Assembly (NCBI GenBank): GCA_015680685.1
Contig: MNCI01006016.1
Span: 721,400-755,533, forward strand
Direction: 5' to 3'
DNA: 34,134 nucleotides
Source: Gnetum montanum
Lineage: Eukaryota; Streptophyta; Gnetopsida; Gnetales; Gnetaceae
Below, piece after piece: positions 1 through 10,200 of the stretch. Within the stretch, counting starts at the first letter, position 1. Each line of letters begins with the position of its first letter. The position numbers and the translations under genes are program-made. The notes below the pieces were generated by a model, which was given only the letters and a program-made list of their open reading frames with translations, was not told the origin of the DNA and made no database searches.

Positions 1-735
1 TTGATGGTTTCATAGTTCTTATAGTTGACCTTGGGCATACATTCCTAAGGTCTCTCTTGTTTCATTACATAGCCCATCAATGATATGGTACATTAGCCTT
101 TCCTCGGAGAACCCATGGCCTGGACAGTTGTTTAACAGTGCATAATATCTTTCTAAGGCCATGTCCAAGGGTTCATGTTGTGCTTATTTCCACTCTTAGA
201 TTTGCTTCCTCAAGGCCGACACTCTTGCATAGGTTTGATATCTTTCATTAAAAAGTTCTACCATTGTTGGCCAACATCGTATTGAATTTGGTTTTAACGA
301 TCTATACCATACTTTTGCTTAGCCAACGAGTGTCATAGGAAAGAGTTTCAGTTTTTGCCAACTGTTATCAATGTTGTTCCATGCGCAAGCATCGTAAAAG
401 GCTTGTAAATGTTGATGCGGATCTAAGTCATAGCCTCCTGAAAAATTAGGAAAGTTGTTTAAATCGACCCTGGGTAGATAGCTCTCTTTACGATGCCTAC
501 GGGAGATTCAAACGGCCTCTTGTATTTGCATTAAGCTGGTAGTGGCCAGTAGGGGTTCATCGTCATCAGTTAAGTTATGCTTTCGTGCATTGGGACGATG
601 TTGCCTTCATTCATGTTTATAAGAAACCTTCACCTCGGGTTGTGTACTCCAATCTTCATTGTCATATAATTCGTTGGTTATTCGATGAACTTCCTTACTA
701 GATGTGGCATTATTATAGTCTTGTAGAAGGGCCAT
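1..735 (-). mobile_element. Gypsy element A: gag remnant (5' part), cut by window start
   Basis: This is the capsid (gag) region of a minus-strand Ty3/gypsy LTR retrotransposon. The frame starts at an ATG at 735 (MALLQDYNNATSS...) and carries several stops. The most recognisable stretch reads NFPNFSGGYDLDPHQHLQAF, followed by KVWYRSLKPNSI, ELFNERYQTYARVSALRKQ and HIIDGLCNETRETLGMYAQG, which is the typical retrotransposon gag fold region. The same protein block recurs in plus orientation at 20140-20650, so both belong to one family. It lies just downstream (in element sense) of the primer site and LTR at 857-1673. The protease and polymerase would lie beyond the window edge. Stops at former Gln and Trp codons show it is non-functional. 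The gag call is firm; the finer lineage (Athila-like) is inferred. Confidence 0.8.
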
Positions 736-856
736 GGTTGTGAAATTGTGTGTGAATTTGTATGTGACTTTTTATAATTATTTCTTCCTGAAAGATATAT
801 TGTTAATTCCTATACAACGACCTTGTATGATATAACTAATCTAGATAACTAGCACC

Positions 857-875
857 ATCCCCAGCAACGGTGCCA
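857..875 (-). other. Primer binding site of element A (tRNA-Asp type)
   Basis: Read on the minus strand, TGGCACCGTTGCTGGGGAT starts one base after the LTR end. It pairs with the 3' end of plant tRNA-Asp (complement TGGCGCCGTTGCCGGGGAT as I know it) at 17 of 19 positions. The two mismatches are both CpG-to-TpG or CpA changes. Such a site primes minus-strand DNA synthesis and fixes the element as minus-strand, with gag to its left. Confidence 0.8.
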
Positions 876-876
876 A

Positions 877-1673
877 TGACGAGTGGCGAGGTACCCCTAC
901 ACTCAACCATACGAATACAAGCATTACACGTGCAATTTGGTCGAACTCCATAGACGAACTAGTTGTGGCATCTAGATAGCGAGACTTAGGTTGCAGTTTG
1001 CTATCTTCCCACCTGGACTAGTATTATCTTTGTCACGTATGGTTTAGTCCAGAGTGAGGTGTATGATGTGGTTTCTAATCTAACGCTACTCCTGAAGGCA
1101 ATGGAAAGTAAGATTCACTAATCTAGGAGAGAGAGGGTGAGAGAATCTAAACTAGCCTAAGTGCGATGAGCATCCATTCCTTGATTATCCATACACATCT
1201 TGGACTTCATGCATGACTACCACTAGGATTACCAAGCGCAGATCCTTGGTACACTACTGGGTTACCAAGTAGTCACACTTAAATGCTCGTAATCAAGTCG
1301 TACTTATTCTGCATTTTAACATGAGTTTAAGGGTGAGAGAGATTAAGTAGGAAAGTAGTAAATAGCAATAACAATTAAATAATTAAACTAAGTGGATGCT
1401 ACAATGATGAAGTAATCTCGATCTTTATTGCAGGTCATGTGCGTGTCCAAGTATGTCACACTCGAATAAAGGATGTTGTACAATTACAATCACCACACTG
1501 CGAGCATACATTGGGAGGAAAAGGGTTGAGAGGAAAAACAGAAACTTAACACTTAAACTAAGAATGAAAAGACTAACTTACTTATTGATCTGTCTACCTC
1601 TTATTTATAGATGAGGAGACATGCTGCGATATCGCGTACGCAATATCACAGTCGCCCAAATGACGACTCATCA
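877..1673 (-). mobile_element. LTR of gypsy element A (5' LTR, minus strand)
   Basis: A 797 bp long terminal repeat that begins TGATGAGT (at 1673) and ends ACTCGTCA (at 877), followed at once by the primer site. The minus strand has a TATA box (CTATAAATAAGAGG, 1610-1597) and, upstream of it, a palindromic block at 1625-1650 with GATATC and GTAC motifs. Repeated TTGGTAAYCC motifs lie downstream of the TATA box. The repeat is clearly related to the LTRs at 18510-19438 and 32111-32906. Its left neighbour is its own gag. Its right flank (1674 on) is LINE sequence, so it appears to have inserted into a LINE; the matching duplication would be outside the window. Confidence 0.85.
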
Positions 1674-1675
1674 AT

Positions 1676-2290
1676 TATATACTGTGGAGAAGCGTTGGGT
1701 TAATATTATGAAGGCCGAATATTTATATAGTGGTCTCTTGTTCTATAATGCCCCTATAGTCTCTCATGCTCCAACGACATGACATAGCTTTGAATGTGCT
1801 CGAATATGGTTTTCAAAGTTTATTCAAAATTCCAATGGTCAGTTCCATTAGGCTAATTATGATAGCTATAAAGTACAATAGGCATATCATGTTTTTTCAT
1901 TATAAAAAAGATTCCTTAAAGAGTACAAGATTGCATGCAACTGTTGCTCCTAAACACTGCGCTTTCATGAGCAAGTGCCTTTATGGAAAACTTCTAGTCC
2001 AAACAATTCTCTACCACAAGGATCTCATTAACAATGATATTTGTGAGAGATGCAAAAGTGGCAAAGAGACTATCAATCATGCTTTATTTACCTATCCATG
2101 GAATAGTGATTTTTGAAATTATTTTAAAAATCTTATAAGCACTAATGGCCACTTCTCTAGCCTTGTTAATGCCCTTGCTCAATGGACACATATTCATTTG
2201 GCTTGGAAAAAGAGAGAAATTAAAGGATTGCTTTTGACACTACTTTACTAAATCTGGTTTGATCAAAGCAATTTCATTTTCTTGGGCAAA
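1676..2290 (+). mobile_element. L1-type LINE 3' end of ORF2 (zinc-binding RT tail), decayed
   Basis: The plus strand encodes the C-terminal part of a plant L1-type LINE polyprotein. At the left edge WVNIMKAEYL matches the stretch that follows the reverse transcriptase. The longest open piece (1766-2116) reads APKHCAFMSKCLYGKLLVQ, then ICERCKSGKETINHALFTYP. This is the 'zf-RVT' pattern, C-x2-C followed by ETxxHxxxxCP, with the last cysteine changed to tyrosine. Downstream, after stops, AQWTHIHLAWKKREIKGL continues the usual tail. It is frameshifted and stopped. Element A's LTR abuts its left end, so the upstream part of the LINE is probably on the far side of element A. The family call is solid; the exact ends are approximate. 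Confidence 0.7.
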
Positions 2291-2527
2291 ACCATTTCTA
2301 TTTCTATGCTCTTTCACCTTGCTCTCTCTACTTGGTTCACTGAGTGACTAAAGAACTAAACCAATGAGTCCTCCTTTATTTTTAAGTATTTTGGTTTTTA
2401 TTTTTTACCTCACTAGATGATGGATCTTCTCTCTCATGTTCTAGATCATCCAGTTCTTCAAATGTATTTGACCTATGTACTTTTTGTTTTCTTTTCAAAT
2501 ACACCTCAATCACTAAAGAATCAGGTG
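2291..2527. other. No recognisable gene
   Basis: AT-rich sequence between the LINE tail and the poly-T run. A short open frame on the minus strand (2382-2579) reads through the poly-T tract as poly-Lys and shows no family resemblance. Nothing else is supported. Confidence 0.5.
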
Positions 2528-2548
2528 TTTTTTTTTTTTTTTTTTTTT
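2528..2548 (-). repeat. 21-base poly-T run, possible poly-A tail of the minus-strand LINE
   Basis: An uninterrupted run of 21 T on the plus strand, which is poly-A on the minus strand. It lies downstream, in minus-strand sense, of the LINE ORF1 and endonuclease remnants at 2900-4990, so it may be the 3' tail of that copy. No target-site duplication could be confirmed. Confidence 0.5.
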
Positions 2549-2899
2549 GAGAAAAATGATCATCCAAATTTCCTTCCATGAAAGTGATGCCTACAAGTGC
2601 TCATTATCCTCTAGGAAGAACATTTAAGGGACAAAATGGGGAAGGAAAGAGATAGATTGCTTTGTCTCTGGATAAAGACATTGAAAAAAAACTCTTAGCC
2701 TAGTGCATCAATTGCCGCATTCAATGAGAAAGAAACCAATTGTTTTTTAGTGTTCCTTCTAGCCACGACAACATGGAAATAATGTGAGTTTTGGTCGATC
2801 TTTGGTCCTCTATTGCCAAAAGATACATGGTTTTTATAGTTCAAACTAAAATCTCTTTTTATTAACTACATGCTAAAAAAAAAAAGAGCAAGGATTCTT

Positions 2900-3600
2900 T
2901 CCCTACACACTTGGGAGGTTCTTTAAAACTACTAGTGTGAGTATCAAGACTCAAGGGTTGGTGATGCCATTGTGAGTAAGCCCACTAAGAAATTTTCGAT
3001 TTCTTCATAAAATCCCTAGAACTCCTTTAGTCATTATTAGTACTCCAAATATCAACTATCTCCTCCTACAATTTTGCATCATGTATTCACACATTCTCAA
3101 AGTAGAAGGATTTGGATTGATATCAATTTATTCCTAGCAAACAACAAATACATGAATGATTAAAAAAAGATCACATGAGAGCAAAACTAACTAGAATGAA
3201 TTTACTCTAGAGGGCTTTGGAAATAAAAATGATCAAGCAGAGAAGCTCACTACTTGCTAATAAAGAAAAATGAACTGTTAGAGTAATGAGCTCCACCATA
3301 TTATGCTAATACTTCAAAGCCTCAATAAATTTTTCCTATTGCAAATTAAACATACTGCTCAACGACTTTGACATGTTCCTCATCATGTTCCAATCCCCTT
3401 CTATTAATCAAGCACCAAGAGCAAAAATGTTCATCACTTCACAAATATAATTCTCACATTTGTCCCAAATAGATTGGTCATAAACATTAAGAATTTTAAA
3501 TTTAATCCTTACCCCAGCAACCATAAAATAGTTGCAAAATAGATCAAATTGTAGACCTAGTTTCTACAAAATAGTGAGCCCATCACTCAAACCTAGAGTT
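2900..3600 (-). mobile_element. L1-type LINE ORF2 endonuclease remnant
   Basis: In minus-strand translation the block AGVRIKFKILNVYDQSIWDK, followed by a short gap and EGDWNMMRNMSKS, matches the apurinic/apyrimidinic endonuclease domain of plant L1 elements, which carries the pattern 'xNVYxPN...GDFNMxRNxxD(K)S'. Further down EKFIEALKY*HNMVEL is consistent with the next conserved block. Several stops interrupt the frame. It sits downstream of the ORF1-like block at 4200-4990 on the same strand, as expected for one LINE copy. The reverse transcriptase is missing: only about 500 bp separate this domain from the poly-A-like run at 2528-2548, so the copy probably has an internal deletion. Confidence 0.5.
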
Positions 3601-4199
3601 GGCACCCAAAATCTCCATCAAGCAGTAAGAGAAAAGGGGTGTAGAGAAGACAACTTAGTTTCTTTTAGAAGAAGATTAACTTGCTCTCTATCTACTACAT
3701 TGCTTAGAAAAAAAAAACTTGTCTAGGTTGTGTAACTTGTTGGCTGTTATACTCGCTAAATGACTATAATGACATCAATGGTTGTTATTGTGTTGAAAAG
3801 GGTACTTTAGGAAAGCTTACATTTTACCATCAATGAAGTTGATGATCAAGCTACCAAAAATTATTCCTTACAATAGTTGCTTTCACTTCAAACCTTCACT
3901 TGGGTCATGAAAACTAGATGCAAGGTCCTTTGGCATGACGGTCAACAAACTTGAAGCAATCAAATCTTGCATCTTGTGTCCCTTTGTTGTTTGTGTATCA
4001 ATGTATGGGAAGGGATTCTAAGGTTGATAGTGTTGGGGTTAGGTCTCCCCTTCTCCTTGTCTTCCAACGATGCCTAAGGATGATGTCCAATCATGGGTTT
4101 CATTTGACATGAAATTGGTATATAGCATGTCTCTATACAAATCCTACATGTATTAGGGAAATTTTTTAAAATGAACTATTGTAGGAATGTGTTTTGCCA

Positions 4200-4990
4200 A
4201 CATTTGAATGCAATTTAACTAACCAATTTTGCATCCCCTTATATGCAAATGCAAATTCTAGTAACAAGACCTAAAAAACCTTTCACAGTACAATCATCAA
4301 TAGAGAGCAATACCTTGCTAGGCTACTTAGCACATGTTTCAACCAGAATTCAACTAGCAATTTGGACAAACAAATCCAAACCACAAAAGGCTTGGTAACT
4401 TGAACCATGCCAGTCTTATCCTTCCATGTTGACAAAAAATCAAGTTTCCACTTTTCAACCTACATGCCAACATTGCCTACCCTCCAAGCTATCCTTGCCT
4501 CCACCAAACACATGTTTAATTTCAAACCATATTCAAAACAAAATGCATTACCTTGAAGAAGCATAACCTCCACTACCATGGATAACCATGCATGCTTAAC
4601 CCAAGCTTGCATGTCACATAAATAGAGAGTGTGACTTGAAAATGTACCTATTAGAGTGTTTTTGAATCATTGTTGGGTTGCTAGTGCCTTTTTCAAAATG
4701 AAATTTTAAAACCCTCCTAAGTCTTCATAGCTACAACATCAATATCCTCTCTAAGATATGCCTTCTCTACCTCAACACTTTGTAGGCCCTCAAGAACCTC
4801 CAAAAAAGACAAACCCCCACTTGCTAAACTTGTCATAACAAAATCCCCAATTAGCTTAGATGCCATGATGGCAACCACGATGCCATGCTGAATAAAACCT
4901 TCACTTCACAAAACCTACCAAGTTGTTGCACTCAAGGCTTCCCTCAATTTTCTTCTTCTAAGCTTTCATAAAACTTAAATAGAACATGAT
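4200..4990 (-). mobile_element. L1-type LINE ORF1 remnant (DUF4283-like)
   Basis: Minus-strand translation gives ASKLIGDFVMTSLASGGLSF near 4870, then QAWVKHAWLSMVVEVMLLQG, then VQVTKPFVVWICLSKLLVEF followed by WLKHVLSSLARYCSLL and TRICICI. This is the layout of plant LINE ORF1 proteins with the DUF4283 domain: a 'PVWIRLxxLPxEFW...xIxxxLGxxxxID' core and a 'YARICVEI' end. These proteins bind the LINE RNA. Frames shift at least twice and stops are frequent. It lies 5' of the endonuclease remnant at 2900-3600 on the same strand and presumably belongs to the same LINE. Confidence 0.5.
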
Positions 4991-6636
4991 GATGTGCCAA
5001 ATTAGCATACTTGTTTGATTCAAACATATGTGTTGCAAATTACAAGTCACATGCTCTAAACAATTGAGTAATGCCTTGATAATTGTGGCTAAAAATATAT
5101 AAAAAAACATATTCTACTTAAACAAGAGATTTGTTAAGAGACAATTATTAAACACAATTTGTTAAGTGAGAGAGTTAGCGTGTGTGTGTGTTTTTTTTTA
5201 AAGAATATATACCCCTAATATACCAAGTTATAGAAGTTTTATTTAAGTCTTACTAAAGTTTGGACAACTAAGATATACAGTTGATAAAGATGATATAAAC
5301 AAGATTGGGAACCTTTATGGAAACAAAAAGGTGAAACTTCTTTATTAGAGTTTATGACTTGCACCATCCAAATCATAGGTTGAACTTAGTGGCTTGTTAA
5401 AGAAAAATAGCACATCAAAGAAAACAAATAGAAAAAGTTAACATGCAAGTAACATAAGTTAAAAATCTTTAACATAATGAACAAAATGCATAGTTCAGAA
5501 AACAAAACAATAGCTCATGTAAAATAGCAAATAAGACCAACAAAATTCACAACATAAAAACTCTTAAGAACAAAATATCTTCATGGAAGAAGCCTAGCTC
5601 TTTATTATTTAATTTGATCTAGATGAGGTGTTCACATATTATGACTATGGAAACCAACTATTAAATAAGCAAAGCCATGTTACAAACTCTAATCTAGAAA
5701 CATTTGGAAGTTATCCATTTAAAATGTCTTTAAATAGTTTAGCTATCTATTTATTATATACATGTATAATTTGTGTAAGAAAATCTTTTCTCTTTAAGAA
5801 TAATCAAATGAATTGATTTTTAAAAATTTCAGTATAATAAAGATGAAAATTTTTGGAAAAATAATTATTATTATAAGGGTAAAGCCTCTAAAACTGAATT
5901 TTTACACAACATTACCTACTAGAATCAAACCTATGACTTGTGTTATAGCCAAAATATAATTTGGCATTATAAAAATAAAGCTTTAATCAATGTTACTAGA
6001 ATTAAACCTATGACCTATGTTGTAGACAAAATATAATTTAGTGTTATGGAATTGGGCCCACCCTTATGATTGATAGTTGGCCTCTTGGCCAAAAGAAGAA
6101 TGAGACCTCTAGATAATTATATCTACCCTATGAATCCTTGAAAAGTCCTCTTTAAGTATAATCTATTGGACAATCATTTAGAAGAAAGAATGTAAAGATG
6201 TACCTTTAAAAATCTTTGGTGGAGTAATGCCTAGCACCATACTCATCATGAAGTTAAGATAGCAACAATGAGGTGTTGACATTTTTCTTAGATTTTTTGT
6301 AACATTTTGAAAATGAATCTTTCACTATCCACATGTACTCCCAAGCTCTCCCAAGCTCTAAAAAGGATTGAATTGTTTTGAAAGCTCCAAGACATGGTTT
6401 CAATTCTAATAAGTAATGCTGAATTATAAAATTCTAATTGGACTATATATCTTGGACCTATAGTCCAGGTACAACACCCCATGAAATTAAGATAGTATAA
6501 TGTCATTTTGGGAATAAATTAGTTAAATCAGTGGCCAACTTGATTGTAAAAGCAAAGCTTACATTCAAGGACACCAGAAAATTAAGACATTCTAATCCAT
6601 GCCCATAAGAGATCGCTTAAGCTAGACATTATCTCC
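4991..6636. other. Gene-poor AT-rich stretch with small repeats
   Basis: No coding similarity was recognised on either strand. It contains a short (GT)n run with a T run near 5180-5200, and a degenerate tandem duplication at 5912-6048. Short open frames at 5628-5816 and 6288-6506 have no recognisable features. Confidence 0.5.
5912..6048. repeat. Two degenerate tandem copies of a ~78 bp unit
   Basis: The phrase TTACCTACTAGAATCAAACC...TATGACTTGTGTTATAGCC...AAAATATAATTTGG recurs about 78 bp later as TTACTAGAATTAAACC...TATGACCTATGTTGTAGAC...AAAATATAATTTAG. The copies differ at several positions, so this is an old duplication. Confidence 0.65.
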
Positions 6637-6985
6637 TGCAAAGCCTTCAAGAGAGTTAAAGGGCCACAGGTGGTACATAATCACAATGGAGAAAGGAGCT
6701 GCTTTCGCTGCCGCTACTACTGAAATCACAGAGATTCTGGTGGTGAACCAGTTTCCAAAAGAGATAACAAGAATGCCTTCCAAAAGAGCAGTCAAATTTG
6801 GGATTACACTGAAACCAGGGACAGACCTCGCCTCCAAGGCACCTTACAAAATGTCTGCAATAGAGCTTGCTAAACTTTAAAATTCATGTGCAGAAGTTGG
6901 TGAATAAAGGCTTGATCAAATCAAGTGTTTCGCCTTGGGGAGCTCCAATTTTATTCAGGAAAACAAAGATGGTGCACTCAAACCG
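6637..6985 (+). mobile_element. Chromovirus-type reverse transcriptase 5' scrap
   Basis: The plus-strand frame from 6686 reads VVNQFPKEITRMPSKRAVKF and then GITLKPGTDLASKAPYKMSA and IELAKL. This is the start of the Ty3/gypsy chromovirus reverse transcriptase, whose pattern is 'F.DVFPEELP.LPPKR.V.F.I.L.PGT.P.SKAPYRMAP.ELAELK'. After a stop the frame shifts and continues as an equivalent of 'KGLIKSSVSPWGAPILFxRKTKDG' to about 6985. Only the N-terminal quarter of the domain remains. It lies about 300 bp beyond the 3' end of the Mpv17/PMP22 gene, in the opposite orientation. Confidence 0.75.
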
Positions 6986-7275
6986 TAAGTTTGTAGCTTT
7001 AGCACAAAAGTCAATATTAGCTGCGTAAATTTTTTTAAAAACTATACGAGGGACGGAATACCCAAGAATGTAGTGGAAAATAATCCCCACAAGAATGATT
7101 AAATACATTGCGTTCTGCAAACCCAACTACCAATAAAACTTGTTTGAAATCGGAAATTAGAATAATCGAATCTGCCACAGGGTACGTCCGTCTTTTCCAA
7201 CTCTTAAGCATCAACAAAAAATTCAATGTTCAAATGACTTGATCACCTAAAATCACAAATCTAGTGCCATGAATC
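6986..7275. other. 3' flank of the Mpv17/PMP22 gene
   Basis: No coding similarity. It would hold the 3' untranslated region and polyadenylation site of the minus-strand gene that ends at 7276. I see no perfect AATAAA on the minus strand close to the stop. Confidence 0.4.
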
Positions 7276-10200
7276 TCAAGCTTTAACCATGGCAGTAGAC
7301 AAGTAAAAGTTCCAAAATATTGCACAGCTGGACATGAAGGCAACTCGTGTTTGAAGAGGCACCACCCTGGAAACAACAGGACAGATTCTCATCTAAGTAG
7401 AGAACAACTCTAAACGATTGAATAAATTGCTGGTATTTTTTAATATTTATTTTCGTGTTGTTTTTGCTTTTTCTTTATAGTTTTCAAGCACATAGCAAAA
7501 TATCCAGAAATTAAAAAAATTAATAAATATGCAGAAATCATGTAGAAAAGGTTGAGATAATCACCCAAAATTTACCATCGTAGCAGGAATCCAGAATTTC
7601 CACCCTGTGAACATATAACATGTCTTTAAGAAACGTAGAATCCAAAGTCAATAATATCCAGAAGAACATTTCACTTACCATTTACAAGCGTAGGTAGAGC
7701 ATCATTTTTGTACTTTCTTGGAAGCTCTTTAAGTTTTCCTTGCCAGAGACTGTTCCATCCAAAAACAGCAACAACAACGCAGGGTCCAAGAATAATCTGA
7801 TTTAAAATCACCTGCAAGCAGATGTCCATTAATTAACAAAAAATGCTATGCTCCTTTCATTGACTAGAGAAAATTTCTTGACTAAGTAAATGAATGAAGG
7901 TCATACCTTTATGACAAAGTTTGTTAAATTTTTCTTAGGCAAGACCTTGTCAAGAATCTCATACCAGGCATATGAACCTGGCCCATACAGAAAGAATCCA
8001 TATGTAATCATTCGCAGAGCCCTGGGCCAATCATGTTCTACCAGACTCTGGACAACAACATTCTGTTCTGCAATTTCACACAGTCAAACCATAGAAAAGC
8101 GTGGACAGATGTACCAGGATACATTGCAAGGATCAACAAGAAATGTAAACAAATGTGTTAAACACAAGAGAACCACATGTGAACACAAGCTGTTTGTTCA
8201 GCAGTTAGCCACTTTGTCAATTAATCCCAAGGAGGACAGAACAACCATCCCTTTTAAAATACAAATGCAACAAGTGAACTAACTTAACACAAACTAGTGA
8301 TTCAATCTAGAAACCTGCAAGTGTTGTTGCTCCTTGTATGCATCACAGAACCTATAACTGTATTAAGGTATTCATAAGAAGAACCACTAACTGTATGGCC
8401 CCCTCAGGCACACAACCAGCTGATCATTAACACAGGTGTAATAGTGCCTCAGCCGTAGCTCAAACTTGTAACTTCTCAAGTGCTTCCATTAAATTTTCTG
8501 TTCAAAAGCACAAAAAACATACAAGTGTGCCCCCAGATAATCCATAATTGACAAAAGCATCCTGCATATCGTACTAAGGCTATATGTTTAAAACTTTATC
8601 TATGATTCCCTGACGCACCCCAAACAAAACTCATGCCACCACTTAAACAAGATGCGATACCTCGGGGAAAATGTCATGCATATGTATTTTGCACAGTGGG
8701 ATAGGAAGGAGGATAATCTAGGCTTTGATAAGTTATTTTTTGAACATAATTGAACAAAACTCAAACAAAAGGTTTTTTGAAACAAAAGGTGTGTTAGACG
8801 TTGCAAAGACTTGTATGTGAAATTGGAAGCCTTGTATGATCAGTAACTTGCATTGAACTACAACAGTTTGCTACTGAAGTGGCTTAGAATGGTTGTGGAT
8901 GATGCGTAAAATTACAGATTTTAAAAGCATCTCGGATCATAGCATAAATCTGAACCTCAAAAATGAGATAGCACCATTGTGCTTCTCTGTTATTCAACAA
9001 GTTGATCGGTGCTGCTACTAACCATTGCATTTGTCTCTGTTATTCAACAGCTTAGGGTGCTGCCACTAACAATGAGATACTAATATCCAAGGTAGTAGAA
9101 GCCTCAGCTGTGGTTTAAAATCTGCCGCTGCCAGTCACAAGTTTGGATGCAAAAGTAGGCAAGTCAGTGTCAAGTTGGGAACCAGCTGTAAAACCATGGC
9201 AAATCCCATGGCTAAGCTCTCATAGGCCAAACAGTCCCTCAATGTAAACAGTTCTACTACCTGGGATTAACATCCCAATCGAACAGTGAAATTGATAAGG
9301 ATACAAGAAACAAGACTGATGAAATTGATAAGGATACAAGAAACAAGACTGATGCAGGATAGTCAAAATGGAGACAGGCTAGCTAATGAATTATAAAGCA
9401 ACAAAGGAAGGATCATCACCCAGACGTTCAATGCTCATCCTGCCAAGGCAAGGTCCTGGGAGTGTTAGTAGATGAGCAAAAGCCTGACCTCTTTCAAGTG
9501 GCTGCACCCAGACTCAAACCCAGGGCTTACAACTTGGGAAACAAGCACCTTACCATCACTCCCAAGNGCTATATGAGTTCTCTTTTGCCATTTGCCTCTA
9601 TCAAGAGTTAAAGCTTGGACTGTTTGACATTATTGTATGCTCTAACAGTTTCTTCCTGTGTCTTTTTCAGTCCTCCTTTGGTGGATTTCCCGGAGTTGTG
9701 ATGTGGCAACCTTTTCTATAAGGGTCATTATCCAACTTACTTTGAATATGATGAAACCATCAAAGACACTATTTTTGTAGTTTATTTACAATAGATGCCA
9801 CTCTAAGTCTTCCTTTGCTATTTTTATTGTGAAATTTGTTTTGTCTTGTAACATTTAGCATCCACTTGAGCATTCACATTTCTACAACACTGATTTGTTA
9901 TTCATGCCCTTTTTACAACAGAAGACCTTATCACTGTCCTGTAGAATTTTCTTTTTAGTTTTATTGAGATCATTTTGTTGCTTTATAAGGGACTACCACT
10001 TGGGAGTGATGGTAAGGTGCTTGTTTCCCAAGTTGTAAGCCCTGGGTTTGAGTCTGGGTGCAGCCACTTGAAAGAGGTCAGGCTTTTGCTCATCTACTAA
10101 CACTCCCAGGACCTTGCCTTGGCAGGATGAGCATTGAACGTCTGGGTGATGATCCTTCCTTTGTTGCTTTATAATTCATTAGCTAGCCTGTCTCCATTTT

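Noticed and set aside
6622-6837. 71-codon minus-strand open frame
   Set aside because: It is antisense to the chromovirus reverse transcriptase fragment, which explains the sequence on the plus strand.
7890-8282. 130-codon plus-strand open frame
   Set aside because: It runs antisense through exon 2 of the Mpv17/PMP22 gene and into intron 1, and has no recognisable domain; it is a shadow of the minus-strand gene.
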